Shown piece by piece: positions 16,394-25,451 of a stretch of DNA of 64,000 nt. A model generated the notes under the pieces. It saw nothing but the letters and a program-made list of their open reading frames with translations. It did no database searches and was not told the origin of the DNA. How positions within the stretch are numbered: the stretch's first letter is position 1; each line of letters begins with the position of its first letter. Made by a program: the position numbers and the translations under genes. The stretch comes from JACMNW01 sp043721855 (GTDB lineage Bacteria > Pseudomonadota > Alphaproteobacteria > Rhodobacterales > Rhodobacteraceae): assembly GCA_043721855.1 (NCBI GenBank), contig JAYSPY010000048.1:40570-104569 (forward strand), read 5' to 3'.

Positions 16394-17137
16394 TTGGCCG
16401 CGAAAGACAACAGCGACAAGTCTCATTACCCGCGCCCGGCGGAACATGTGGCTATCATCATGGATGGCAATGGTCGCTGGGCCACCAATCGCGGCTGGCC
16501 CCGGCTGGTCGGGCACCGCAAGGGGGCTGAACGGGTCAAGGAAATTGTGCGCTGCGCCCCTGATCTGGGCATCCGTTGGCTGACCATCTATGCATTCTCG
16601 ACCGAAAACTGGAAGCGTTCCACCGAAGAGGTGCTTGGCCTGATGTCGATCTTCGCGCGCTATATTCAGCGTGAGGCAGACCGATTGGCGTCCGAAGGCG
16701 TGCGGATGCGCTTTATCGGCGATCGGTCGCGGCTTGATCCTAAATTGCAGCGTCTCATGTCTGGGATTGAAACCCGCACTGCGGGTTTTTCGCGTTTGAA
16801 CCTGACCGTCGCCATCAACTATGGTGGCCGTGACGAAATCATGCGCGCTGTGGCGGCCGTGGTACTCGATGTGGCCGAAGGGCGGCTTAAACCTTGTGAC
16901 GTTGACGAAACGACATTTACCGCCCGGCTTGACACCGACGATCTGCCCGATCCTGATCTGGTGATCCGCACCTCAGGTGAAACCCGCACCTCGAATTTTC
17001 TGCCTTGGCAGGCCGCCTATGCGGAATATGAATTTACCGAAACCCTGTGGCCGGATTTCACGCCAGACGAATTGGCCAGGATTGTTGCGCGTTTTGGCAA
17101 CCGCGAACGCCGTTACGGCGGCGTGTTGCAAGCATGA
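16394..17137 (+). CDS. uppS: Undecaprenyl diphosphate synthase
   Basis: Condenses IPP onto FPP to make the C55 lipid carrier for peptidoglycan and LPS. The 247-residue protein has the catalytic start IIMDGNGRWA (Asp24), LTIYAFSTENWKR, and the C-terminal DPDLVIRTSGE motif. The only plausible start is TTG, with AGAAGGG 8 nt upstream; the first in-frame ATG would remove the active-site Asp region. The stop overlaps the cdsA start (ATGA). Confidence 0.95.
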   Translation: MAAKDNSDKSHYPRPAEHVAIIMDGNGRWATNRGWPRLVGHRKGAERVKEIVRCAPDLGIRWLTIYAFSTENWKRSTEEVLGLMSIFARYIQREADRLASEGVRMRFIGDRSRLDPKLQRLMSGIETRTAGFSRLNLTVAINYGGRDEIMRAVAAVVLDVAEGRLKPCDVDETTFTARLDTDDLPDPDLVIRTSGETRTSNFLPWQAAYAEYEFTETLWPDFTPDELARIVARFGNRERRYGGVLQA

Positions 17138-17934
17138 CCGATCCGGGGGTGGGGCGGTGGAACGATCTGCAAACGCGGGTGATATCCGCTGTTGTGATGC
17201 TGTCGGTCGGGGCCGTCGATATCTGGCTTGGTGGTGCGCCGTTTACCGCACTTGTGGTGGCGCTGACCGGATTAATGATCTGGGAACTTGCCACGATCAC
17301 TGCGCCATCTGCGCCGCAAACCGCTCTGATAATGGCGCTGATCGCAGGTGCGGCACTTGCTGCCACGCTGATGGCCGCATGGCACGTCCGGACAGCGCTT
17401 TTGGTGATACCGCTTGTCGCGCTTGCCTTGACGCCGCGCCGCGATCCGGCAATTTCGGTTGCCTATGCGGCGGCCATTCTGGTGGCGGGGTTTGGCCTGA
17501 TCAGCCTGCGCGATACGGCGGGCACGCCCGCAATTCTGTGGCTGATCGGTGTCGTCATCGTGTCTGATGTCATGGGTTACTTTGCTGGGCGCAGCCTTGG
17601 CGGCCCGAAATTCTGGCCCGCGATCAGCCCCAAGAAAACATGGTCGGGCACAGTGGCCGGCTGGGTTGGTGCGGCAGTTGTCGGCTTGGGTTTCGTTGTG
17701 TTCACGGGCGCGGGCTGGGGCCTGATCGTGCTTTCGCCGCTGGTGTCTTTTGCCGGCCAGATGGGCGATATCGCCGAAAGCTGGATCAAGCGGCGCACCG
17801 GGGTGAAAGACAGCTCGCGCCTGATCCCCGGCCATGGCGGCGTGCTGGACAGGTTTGACGCGCTGATCGGCGCGGTTGTGCTGGTGATGCTGCTGGGCCT
17901 CATCTTGCCGCTGCCCTTGCCCATGGCGCATTGA
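17134..17934 (+). CDS. cdsA: Phosphatidate cytidylyltransferase
   Basis: Makes CDP-diacylglycerol from phosphatidic acid and CTP, the entry to phospholipid head-group synthesis. A 266-residue polytopic membrane protein with the C-terminal CTP-transferase signature DSSRLIPGHGGVLDRFDA. It starts within the uppS stop codon overlap and is followed 4 nt later by the dxr start, so the operon is tight. Confidence 0.95.
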   Translation: MTDPGVGRWNDLQTRVISAVVMLSVGAVDIWLGGAPFTALVVALTGLMIWELATITAPSAPQTALIMALIAGAALAATLMAAWHVRTALLVIPLVALALTPRRDPAISVAYAAAILVAGFGLISLRDTAGTPAILWLIGVVIVSDVMGYFAGRSLGGPKFWPAISPKKTWSGTVAGWVGAAVVGLGFVVFTGAGWGLIVLSPLVSFAGQMGDIAESWIKRRTGVKDSSRLIPGHGGVLDRFDALIGAVVLVMLLGLILPLPLPMAH

Positions 17935-17938
17935 TCCG

Positions 17939-18615
17939 ATGCGCAGTATTTCCGTATTCGGCGCAACCGGGTCCATTGGTGAAAACACCTTTGATCTGCT
18001 GATGCGCCAAGGTGGTCCGCGAAGTTACCGCACCGTGGCCTTGACGGGCGGGCGCAACACAGCGCGTCTTGCCGAGATGGCGCAGGCCTTGCGGGCAGAA
18101 ATTGCGGTGACTGCACATAATGACTGTCTGGCTGCGTTGCGCGATGCCTTGGCGGGTACGGACATACAGGTGGCAAGCGGCACCGCCGCCCTATTGGAGG
18201 CCGCAGACAGGCCTGCCGATTGGGTAATGTCGGCCATCGTCGGTGCTGCCGGGTTGGAACCCGGCTTTCGCGCCCTGCGCCACGGCTTGATTTTGCAGCT
18301 CTTGGCAAGTTGCCGTTTCGCGCGCCCGATGAGGTCCGCAATCCCGCCTTGCGTCTGGCGCGCGCAGTGATGGCAACACGCGGGCTGTCAGGGGCGGTAT
18401 TCAATGCCGCCAAAGAAATCGCTCTCGATCTGTTTATCGAGGGTCGCATTGGCATTCTTGACATGGGGCACCTTGTGGAAGACACCCTGACCATGATTTC
18501 GGGCGAGTTAAGCCTTGGAAATGCCGCTCTGACCCTTGAAGACGTGCAGGGGGCAGATCATCTTGCGCGTATCAGGGCGCAAGAGGTGGCGAATTTGCGA
18601 CAAAAGGGGCACTAA
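17939..18615 (+). pseudogene. dxr: 1-deoxy-D-xylulose 5-phosphate reductoisomerase, internally deleted
   Basis: DXR makes MEP, the committed step of non-mevalonate isoprenoid synthesis. The first about 117 residues are normal (SVFGATGSIGENTFDLL, then SAIVGAAGLEPGFRALRHG). The sequence then jumps to the C-terminal region LGKLPFRAPDEVRNPALRLA in a different reading frame, ending in VANLRQKGH. Compared with the usual about 390 residues, roughly 165 are missing (about 0.5 kb), including the NKE metal/substrate region and the flexible-loop domain. The frame changes near 18285-18305. No active enzyme can come from this copy. The genes on both sides (cdsA, rseP) are intact and normally spaced. Real decay or a local assembly deletion are both possible. 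Confidence 0.88.
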
Positions 18616-18618
18616 AGC

Positions 18619-19956
18619 TTGGACTTTGTAAATTTGCTTCCGGCCTTTGGTGGCTTGGTCTGGACGATTGTTGCCTTCGTGGTGGCGTTGTCGATCATTG
18701 TGGCTGTGCATGAATACGGCCATTACATTGTTGGTCGTTGGTCCGGGATCCATGCCGATGTGTTTTCACTTGGCTTTGGCCCTGTGGTCTATTCCCGGAT
18801 TGATAAACGTGGCACGCGCTGGCAAGTGGCAGCCCTGCCGTTTGGCGGTTTTGTCAAATTTGCGGGCGATGCTGATGCGGCATCCGGCAAGGATGGCGCA
18901 AAAATCTCAACTCTGAGCGACACCGAAAAACGCCGCACCATGCACGGCGCACCGCTTTGGGCACGGGCCGCTACCGTCGCCGCCGGGCCGATTTTCAACT
19001 TTATCCTGGCGATCGTCGTGTTCATGGGCTTGTTTCTGGCTTATGGCGTGGCAAGTAAGCTGCCCGTCATCGGGTCGATGAAACCGCTGCCTTTTGCGGG
19101 GCAATCGCTGCTGCCGGGTGATCAGATCCTGTCGGTTGCAGGTCTGGATACCCCGGATTTTGAGACATTTGCCGAGGCCACAAAAGACTTGCCGATCACC
19201 GAAACCGTTGATTACCGGGTGCAGCGGGATGGCGAGCCGCTGGTTGTAACCGGCCCCTTTCCGTTTCCACCCGTAGCAGATGGGGTGCAGCCAAGGTCCG
19301 CCGCAAGCGTGGCAGGCATTCAAGCGGGCGACGTCATTTTGGCGGTCGACGGCAAGCCGGTTTCCGCATTTGAAGAAGTGCGCACCGCCGTTGGCGCGTC
19401 GGATGGCAAGCCTATGCTGTTCAGGGTGTGGCGCGCGGGGGCGGCGTTCGATGCCACGATGACCCCGCAACGCCGCGATCTTCCCAAGGATGGTGGCGGC
19501 TTCGAGACGCGCTGGCTGATCGGAATGTCCGGCGGGTTGATGTTTGTGCCTGAATTGCGCACGCCGGGGTTGTTCGAATCTGCATCACTTGCGGTGCAGC
19601 GCACTTGGGAAGCGGGCACCACCAACCTGTCTTTCCTGTGGAATATCGTGATTGGCAATGTGTCCAGTTGCAATGTCAGTGGGCCGATCGGCATTGCCAA
19701 AGTGTCGGGTGATGCGGCGCGGCAGGGTCTGGACAGTTTCATTCTGCTCATTGCACTGCTGTCAGTTTCGGTCGGGTTGTTGAACTTGTTCCCTATTCCA
19801 GTTTTGGATGGGGGGCATCTGGTGTTTCACGCGTTCGAAGCCGTGGCCGGAAAACCGCCCTCTGACCGGGTGCTGCGTGTGCTGATGGGAATTGGCTTGA
19901 CCGCCTTGCTGGGTCTTATGGCCTTTGCCCTGACAAATGACATTTTCTGCCCCTGA
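18619..19956 (+). CDS. rseP: RIP metalloprotease RseP (site-2 protease)
   Basis: Membrane-embedded zinc protease that cuts transmembrane segments, for example anti-sigma factors or remnant signal peptides. The 445 residues have HEYGH (31-35) in the first membrane helix, two PDZ regions (about 130-300) and the C-terminal NLFPIPVLDGGHLVF motif. Translation must begin at a TTG 3 nt after the dxr stop; no ATG precedes the active site. Expression in step with the BAM genes fits an envelope-stress role. Confidence 0.94.
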   Translation: MDFVNLLPAFGGLVWTIVAFVVALSIIVAVHEYGHYIVGRWSGIHADVFSLGFGPVVYSRIDKRGTRWQVAALPFGGFVKFAGDADAASGKDGAKISTLSDTEKRRTMHGAPLWARAATVAAGPIFNFILAIVVFMGLFLAYGVASKLPVIGSMKPLPFAGQSLLPGDQILSVAGLDTPDFETFAEATKDLPITETVDYRVQRDGEPLVVTGPFPFPPVADGVQPRSAASVAGIQAGDVILAVDGKPVSAFEEVRTAVGASDGKPMLFRVWRAGAAFDATMTPQRRDLPKDGGGFETRWLIGMSGGLMFVPELRTPGLFESASLAVQRTWEAGTTNLSFLWNIVIGNVSSCNVSGPIGIAKVSGDAARQGLDSFILLIALLSVSVGLLNLFPIPVLDGGHLVFHAFEAVAGKPPSDRVLRVLMGIGLTALLGLMAFALTNDIFCP

Positions 19957-20049
19957 TCTTGCAGGGCGCTTACCGCTGCACGCGAATGGTCAAACTGCTG
20001 CCACAATCTCTGGGCACGTTAGGCATGAATTCACGTTTGGGGAAATGCC

Positions 20050-20187
20050 ATGCAAACTGTCGTTCAAAGCTATCAAGGGCTGACTTTGGTTGTCGGGCTG
20101 AACTGGGACCGGTTGTTTTTTCTGGGCACGATCCTGGTTGGTTTGCTGTCTGGCGCGTTTTTGGGTTCGGCTATTTTGCATCCATGA
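20050..20187 (+). CDS. Small 45-residue membrane protein
   Basis: A short gene between rseP and bamA, preceded by GGGGAAA 6 nt before ATG. The product begins MQTVVQSYQGLTLVVGLNWD and continues with one transmembrane stretch (FFLGTILVGLLSGAFLGSA), ending ILHP. The amphipathic start followed by a single Gly-rich helix looks like a real small membrane protein, and similar small peptides with an LNWDR motif seem familiar from Rhodobacterales. The function is unknown; position suggests an envelope role. Confidence 0.65.
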   Translation: MQTVVQSYQGLTLVVGLNWDRLFFLGTILVGLLSGAFLGSAILHP

Positions 20188-20307
20188 CGTGAACAAGCGC
20201 GCACAAGATGTTGCGTAGGCTGCCGAATAAAAAAACCACCACTGCCTTTTGACAAGCCCCCGCATTCCCGCTAGTCAGGTGTAACAAGTTGGTATTTGCG
20301 GGGCGGG

Positions 20308-22659
20308 ATGATGGGAAAAGTGACAGGCGCAGTTTCGGCGCGCGGCACAATTGGCAGCCGCGCATTGCGCCAAACAGCGGTCGCCGTTTTCCTTGGATTG
20401 GCAGTCACTTCTGCACCGTTCCTCACCTCAGCGCAGGCCCAGAGTTACAGCTTTTCCGGGGTGGCCGTAAAAGGCAATGAACGCGTTGATGCAGCAACCA
20501 TCGTCAGCTATGCGGGAATCGCCAAGGGGCAAGAGGTGTCCGCCGCTGCGCTGAACGATGCTTATCAGCGCGTCGTCAACTCTGGCCTGTTCGAGACGGT
20601 TGATCTTAGCCCGCAAGGTGGCACGCTGGTGATCACGGTCAAAGAATACCCGATCGTGAATGTGATCAATTTTGAAGGCAACAAACGCCTGAAGGATGAA
20701 CAGCTGGCAGAGGTGGCAACCTCGTCCAAAGCGCGCCGTGTCTATTCCCCCGCTTTGGCCGAGGCTGACGCGGCCGCGGTTGCCGAAGCTTACCGCGTTG
20801 CGGGTCGCACGGCTGCCACAGTAACGCCGCGCATCATCCGGCGGTCCGACAACCGCGTCGATTTGGTGTTCGAGATCACCGAAGGCAAAGTCGTCGAGGT
20901 GGAGCGTCTGTCGTTCGTCGGCAACCGCGCCTATTCCGACCGCCGTTTGCGCCAGATTTTGGAAACCAAACAAGCGGGGCTTCTGCGCCAGTTGATACAA
21001 GCTGACACTTATGTCGCTGAACGTGTCGATATTGATAAGCAGCTTTTAAGCGATTTTTACATGTCGCGCGGTTATGTCGATTTTCAGGTGCTTGATGCGT
21101 CATCCGAATTGGCCCGCGAACGCGATGGCTACTTTGTGACGTTCAATATTCGCGAAGGCCAAAGTTTCAACGTCGGCAAAGTCAGCACGTCGTCTACCGT
21201 AGACGGTGTTGATGCGGCCGAATTCGAGGCGGTGCAAAAACTGCAATCGGGTGTGACCTATTCCCCCGCCGTCATTGAAAACAACATCGCGCGGATGGAA
21301 AATCTGGCACTCCGCAAGGGCCTGAATTTCCTGCGGATCGAGCCAAAGATCACCCGCAACGACCGGGATCAAACGCTGGATGTCGAATTCGTGCTATCGC
21401 GCGGCGAGCGGATTTTTGTCGAGCGCATTGATATTCAAGGCAACAATACCACGCTGGACCAAGTGGTGCGTCGCCAGTTTCGCACGGTTGAAGGTGACCC
21501 CTTTAATCCGCGCGAAATTCGCCAAGCCGCCGAACGCATTCGCGCGTTGGGATATTTTGTCGATGCAAAAGTTGACGCGCAGCCCGGCACCGCTGGCGAT
21601 CAGGTGGTTGTGGACGTAAAAGTTGAAGAACAACCCACGGGCAAATTGTCGTTTGGGGCCACCTATGGCGCGCAGTCGGGCATTGCGTTGAATATAGGGT
21701 TTTCGGAAACCAACTTTCTTGGCCGCGGGCAAGGACTTTCGGCCAATATCACCAATGGCACCGACAATCGCGACATCGGCTTTGGTTTTGTTGAACCGGC
21801 GTTCCTTGGCCGGGATCTGAAATTCAAACTTGGTGCTTATTACCGCACCACCGATCAGCAAGACGCCAAATACAATACCAGCAATATTGGCTTTACAACC
21901 GGTCTGGAATTTCCCGTCAGCGAAAATGGTCGTCTGGAACTGCGCTACCGCATTTCAGAAGATGAAATCACCAATGTCGCTGTTGGCAGTTCAGAGATTT
22001 TGTTCCGCGAAGCCGCCAGAGGCAAGCTTTTGACCAGCACGTTGGGCTATACCTATAGCTACGATACGCGCATCAACGGCCTTAACCCGAATGGTGGGAT
22101 TCTTCTGCGCTTTAGCCAAGATTTCGGCGGCCTTGGCGGAGACACAAAATATATCATCAGCAATGCGTTTGCTTTGGCGGAAACCAAGGTGCTGAAAGAA
22201 GAAGTGACCGTACGTGCTATTTTTGAAGGCGGCATGATCAACTCGCTTGGTGACAGCAGCAGCCGCGTGACCGAGCGGTTTTTTGCCAATGGCAAACTGC
22301 GTGGCTTTGAAAGCAACGGCTTTGGCCCGCGTGATCTGACGGCTGCGAACCAGGATGCACTTGGCGGAAATGTGTTTGCAACCGCCCGGTTCGAGGCTGA
22401 ATTTCCCATTGGCCTGCCAGAAGAATACGGCGTCAAAGGCGGCGCGTTTCTGGATGTAGGCTCGGTCTGGTCGCTTGACGATACTGCAGGTACCGCAGGT
22501 CCGGTTGACGATGCCTTCCACCTTCGTTCGGCCGTTGGTCTGTCGCTGTTCTGGAACACGCCGATTGGCCCGTTGCGGTTCAACTTTTCCAAGGCTCTGG
22601 TCAAAGAAGATTATGACAAAGAACAAAGCTTTGATCTGACCATTTCGACAAAGTTCTGA
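20308..22659 (+). CDS. bamA: Outer membrane protein assembly factor BamA
   Basis: Core of the BAM complex that inserts beta-barrel proteins into the outer membrane. The 783-residue precursor has a long signal peptide (cut near residue 45), five POTRA domains (first with SYSFSGVAVKGNERVD) and a C-terminal 16-strand barrel from about residue 400, with GLRGF-like KLRGFESNGFGPRD and a terminal aromatic (SFDLTISTKF). Two adjacent ATGs are possible starts. The stop overlaps the ompH start. Confidence 0.96.
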   Translation: MMGKVTGAVSARGTIGSRALRQTAVAVFLGLAVTSAPFLTSAQAQSYSFSGVAVKGNERVDAATIVSYAGIAKGQEVSAAALNDAYQRVVNSGLFETVDLSPQGGTLVITVKEYPIVNVINFEGNKRLKDEQLAEVATSSKARRVYSPALAEADAAAVAEAYRVAGRTAATVTPRIIRRSDNRVDLVFEITEGKVVEVERLSFVGNRAYSDRRLRQILETKQAGLLRQLIQADTYVAERVDIDKQLLSDFYMSRGYVDFQVLDASSELARERDGYFVTFNIREGQSFNVGKVSTSSTVDGVDAAEFEAVQKLQSGVTYSPAVIENNIARMENLALRKGLNFLRIEPKITRNDRDQTLDVEFVLSRGERIFVERIDIQGNNTTLDQVVRRQFRTVEGDPFNPREIRQAAERIRALGYFVDAKVDAQPGTAGDQVVVDVKVEEQPTGKLSFGATYGAQSGIALNIGFSETNFLGRGQGLSANITNGTDNRDIGFGFVEPAFLGRDLKFKLGAYYRTTDQQDAKYNTSNIGFTTGLEFPVSENGRLELRYRISEDEITNVAVGSSEILFREAARGKLLTSTLGYTYSYDTRINGLNPNGGILLRFSQDFGGLGGDTKYIISNAFALAETKVLKEEVTVRAIFEGGMINSLGDSSSRVTERFFANGKLRGFESNGFGPRDLTAANQDALGGNVFATARFEAEFPIGLPEEYGVKGGAFLDVGSVWSLDDTAGTAGPVDDAFHLRSAVGLSLFWNTPIGPLRFNFSKALVKEDYDKEQSFDLTISTKF

Positions 22660-23243
22660 TGCGGGGTGCTGCACTGGCATTTGCAATGGCGATTGCTGTT
22701 GCAGCACCTGTATCAGTTGGCTTTGCGCAAGATACCGGCGCGCCAAGCGCCGTGCTGACGGTTGATCCGGAACGGCTGTTTGCTCAGTCGCGGTTCGGCA
22801 AAGCGGCGATTGCAAGGCTGGAGGCCGCACAACAAGAGTTGCTGTCTGAAAACAAAAAACTGGAAATAGCGCTTGAGGCGGAAGAAAAAGACCTGACCGA
22901 CAAACGTCCGTCGCTGCCTGCCGCTGACTTTCGCAAGCTTGCCGATGCCTTTGATACAAAGGCAGAAGACATTCGCGCCGCCCGGCTGTCAAAATCACGC
23001 AGCCTGACCACGCTTCGCGACGCTGACCGCCAAAAATTCCTAAGCGCAATCGTGCCCATTTTGGGAAGTTTGATGGGGGAAATGGGGGCTTTGGTTATTT
23101 TGGATAAAAAATCGGTTTTTCTGTCATTTGAACGGATTGATATTACCGACCGTGCCATCGCCCGGATTGATGCTGAACTGGATGACGATCTGAAAGTCGT
23201 GCCACAACCCGTTTCGCCGGAAAGACCCGCGCCCGCGCCATAA
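22659..23243 (+). CDS. OmpH/Skp family periplasmic chaperone
   Basis: Skp-like proteins hold unfolded outer membrane proteins for BamA. This 194-residue precursor has a signal peptide (to about residue 23), then PSAVLTVDPERLFAQSRFG, a charged coiled coil (about 50-115) and a Pro-rich tail. It overlaps bamA by one base (TGATG), so the pair is coupled. Confidence 0.88.
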   Translation: MRGAALAFAMAIAVAAPVSVGFAQDTGAPSAVLTVDPERLFAQSRFGKAAIARLEAAQQELLSENKKLEIALEAEEKDLTDKRPSLPAADFRKLADAFDTKAEDIRAARLSKSRSLTTLRDADRQKFLSAIVPILGSLMGEMGALVILDKKSVFLSFERIDITDRAIARIDAELDDDLKVVPQPVSPERPAPAP

Positions 23244-23371
23244 GTCGCCCACCGTCACCCCATTAGCGCGGTTCCAAGGAATGATGCGTGCCCGCCTTGC
23301 CGTATCATGCCCAAGTTGCTAGCACAGGTTTGAACGGCGGTATCGCCAACCTCCCTCGCTCAGGAGACGAC

Positions 23372-23851
23372 ATGTCCGATCAGATAGCCGCCAATGGCAC
23401 CGCCGTGACAGACGCCGATATTGATCTGATTCAACGGATCATTCCGCATCGCTACCCGTTCTTGCTGATCGACAAAGTGCGCGATGTCGTGGCCCACAAA
23501 TCCTGTATCGGCATCAAGAATGTGACGTTCAACGAGCCGCAGTTTCAGGGCCATTTTCCCGGCATGCCAATCTTTCCCGGTGTGATGATCATCGAAGCGA
23601 TGGCGCAAACTTCGGGTATTCTTGTCGGCCTGTCATTGGATCTGGTCGATAAGGGGGCGAAGGTGTTTTTCATGGGGGTAGACGGGGTAAAATTCCGCCG
23701 CAAGGTGGTGCCGGGTGATGTGATGGAACTGCATGTGACAGCCCTGCGCGGTGGCGGAAAAGTGTGGAAATTCGCTGGCCGCGCCATGGTTGGGGCGGAA
23801 TTGGCCTGCGAGGCGACATTCACCGCCATGTTTGATTTGCCAAAGGCATGA
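23372..23851 (+). CDS. fabZ: 3-hydroxyacyl-ACP dehydratase FabZ
   Basis: Dehydrates 3-hydroxyacyl-ACP in fatty acid synthesis. The 159 residues show IIPHRYPFLLIDKV, FQGHFPGMPIFPGV with catalytic His61 and the helix Glu75. CAGGAGACGAC precedes the ATG, which fixes the start; an upstream in-frame GTG is a read-through of the intergenic DNA. It overlaps lpxA by ATGA. Confidence 0.97.
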   Translation: MSDQIAANGTAVTDADIDLIQRIIPHRYPFLLIDKVRDVVAHKSCIGIKNVTFNEPQFQGHFPGMPIFPGVMIIEAMAQTSGILVGLSLDLVDKGAKVFFMGVDGVKFRRKVVPGDVMELHVTALRGGGKVWKFAGRAMVGAELACEATFTAMFDLPKA

Positions 23852-24645
23852 CCATTTCGCCGGGCGCCCGCATCCATCCCAGCGCGCATATCGAACCCGG
23901 CGCGATCGTTGCGGTTGGCGCCGAAGTGGGGCCCTTTTCATTGATCGGTGCCGAGGTCACGTTGGGCGAAAACGTGGTTGTCAAAAGCCATGCCGTTGTG
24001 ACGGGCTGGACGGAAATTGGTGAGAGAACAGTGATTTTCCCCTTCGCCACGGTGGGTGAGATTCCGCAGGATCTGAAATTCAAAGGCGAGCGCACCCGAC
24101 TTATCGTTGGCGCCCGCTGCCGTATCCGCGAAGGGGCGACCTTGAACACCGGCACCGAGGGAGGTGGGGGTGTTACCCGTGTCGGCGATGATTGCCTTTT
24201 GATGACGGGGGCGCATGTGGGCCATGATGCCGTGTTGGGCAACCGCGTTATCCTTGCCAATCAGGTGGCCATCGCCGGGCACTGCGTCATTGGCGATGAT
24301 GTCATTATCGGCGGGCTGTCTGGTATCCATCAATACGTGCGCATCGGACGGGGTGCCATCATTGGCGCTGTGACCATGGTCACCAATGACGTGGTGCCCT
24401 TCGGCCTTGTGCAGGGGCCGCGCGGTGAATTGGACGGTTTGAACCTTGTCGGGCTAAAGCGGCGGGGGGTGGAACGTGCCGATATCACCGCCATGCGCGC
24501 AGCCTACCAGATGCTGGCCCAAGGCGAAGGCACGTTCCTGGATCGCACTCGCCGTCTGGCCGAAGAAACCGACAGTGCCTATGTGCGCGAGATGACCGAT
24601 TTTATCCTTGCCGCGTCCGACCGTTCATTCCTGACGCCGAAATGA
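23848..24645 (+). CDS. lpxA: UDP-N-acetylglucosamine acyltransferase
   Basis: First step of lipid A synthesis, moving 3-hydroxyacyl from ACP to UDP-GlcNAc. The 265-residue protein has the left-handed beta-helix hexapeptide repeats, catalytic His in the GAHVGHDAVLGN region, and SGIHQYVRIGRGAIIG. The C-terminal helices follow. Overlaps both neighbours by 4 nt. Confidence 0.96.
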   Translation: MTISPGARIHPSAHIEPGAIVAVGAEVGPFSLIGAEVTLGENVVVKSHAVVTGWTEIGERTVIFPFATVGEIPQDLKFKGERTRLIVGARCRIREGATLNTGTEGGGGVTRVGDDCLLMTGAHVGHDAVLGNRVILANQVAIAGHCVIGDDVIIGGLSGIHQYVRIGRGAIIGAVTMVTNDVVPFGLVQGPRGELDGLNLVGLKRRGVERADITAMRAAYQMLAQGEGTFLDRTRRLAEETDSAYVREMTDFILAASDRSFLTPK

Positions 24646-25451
24646 CCCGGACTGCCCTGATCGCCGGACGCGGCGCGTTGCCAATGGCTCTGGTTGCCGC
24701 GATGGACACGCCACCCTTGATCTGCGCGCCGGATGGTTTTTCGCCAGATGGCTTGGCGGTTGATCAGATGTTTCGCATCGAACGTCTGGCGATTTTTCTG
24801 AATTGGCTGGTGGATCAGCAGGTGACCCGAGTGGTTTTTGCCGGGGCCGTCCAGCGCCCTCGTCTTGACCCGTCGCTGATGGACCCGATGTCCGCGCAAA
24901 TCCTGCCGCGCATCATGGCGGCATTTCAGGCAGGTGATGATGCAACCCTGCGCGCCATCATCGGCATATTCGAAGAGGCGGGAGTTGCGGTTGTTGGCGT
25001 GGCCGATATCAACGCCGCCCTTGTGCCGGGGCCGGGGCTTTTGGCAGGCCAGACTTCAGCAATCGACGACCGTGATGCAACCCGTGCGGCGCTGATCGTG
25101 GCGGCACTGGGTGGCGTGGATGTGGGGCAGGGTGCTGTGGTGCAACAAGGCCTGTGTCTGGGCGTCGAGGTGTTGGCGGGCAGTGACGCGATGCTGGACG
25201 GCGTGGCCGGGCTTGCCCCCGGCCTGCGCCCGGATCCGGCACGCGGCAGGGGCGTGTTTTACAAAGCGCCAAAACCCGGGCAAGACATCCGGATTGATCT
25301 GCCAACGCTTGGCGTGCACAGCGTTGAACGCGCGGCTGCCGCAGGGCTTGCTGGCATTGCATGGCAGGCGGGCGGCGTGATCTGCCTTGATCTGCCCGCG
25401 ATGATCGTTTGTGCAGATCAGGAAGGCCTGTTTCTTTGGGCACGGCCATGA
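24642..25451 (+). CDS. lpxI: UDP-2,3-diacylglucosamine pyrophosphatase LpxI
   Basis: Hydrolyses UDP-2,3-diacylglucosamine to lipid X; LpxI replaces LpxH in alphaproteobacteria. The 269 residues show the N-terminal TALIAGRGALPMALV and a C-terminal domain with KAPKPGQDIRIDLPTLG, matching the former DUF1009 family. It lies between lpxA and lpxB, the classical place. Confidence 0.93.
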   Translation: MTRTALIAGRGALPMALVAAMDTPPLICAPDGFSPDGLAVDQMFRIERLAIFLNWLVDQQVTRVVFAGAVQRPRLDPSLMDPMSAQILPRIMAAFQAGDDATLRAIIGIFEEAGVAVVGVADINAALVPGPGLLAGQTSAIDDRDATRAALIVAALGGVDVGQGAVVQQGLCLGVEVLAGSDAMLDGVAGLAPGLRPDPARGRGVFYKAPKPGQDIRIDLPTLGVHSVERAAAAGLAGIAWQAGGVICLDLPAMIVCADQEGLFLWARP

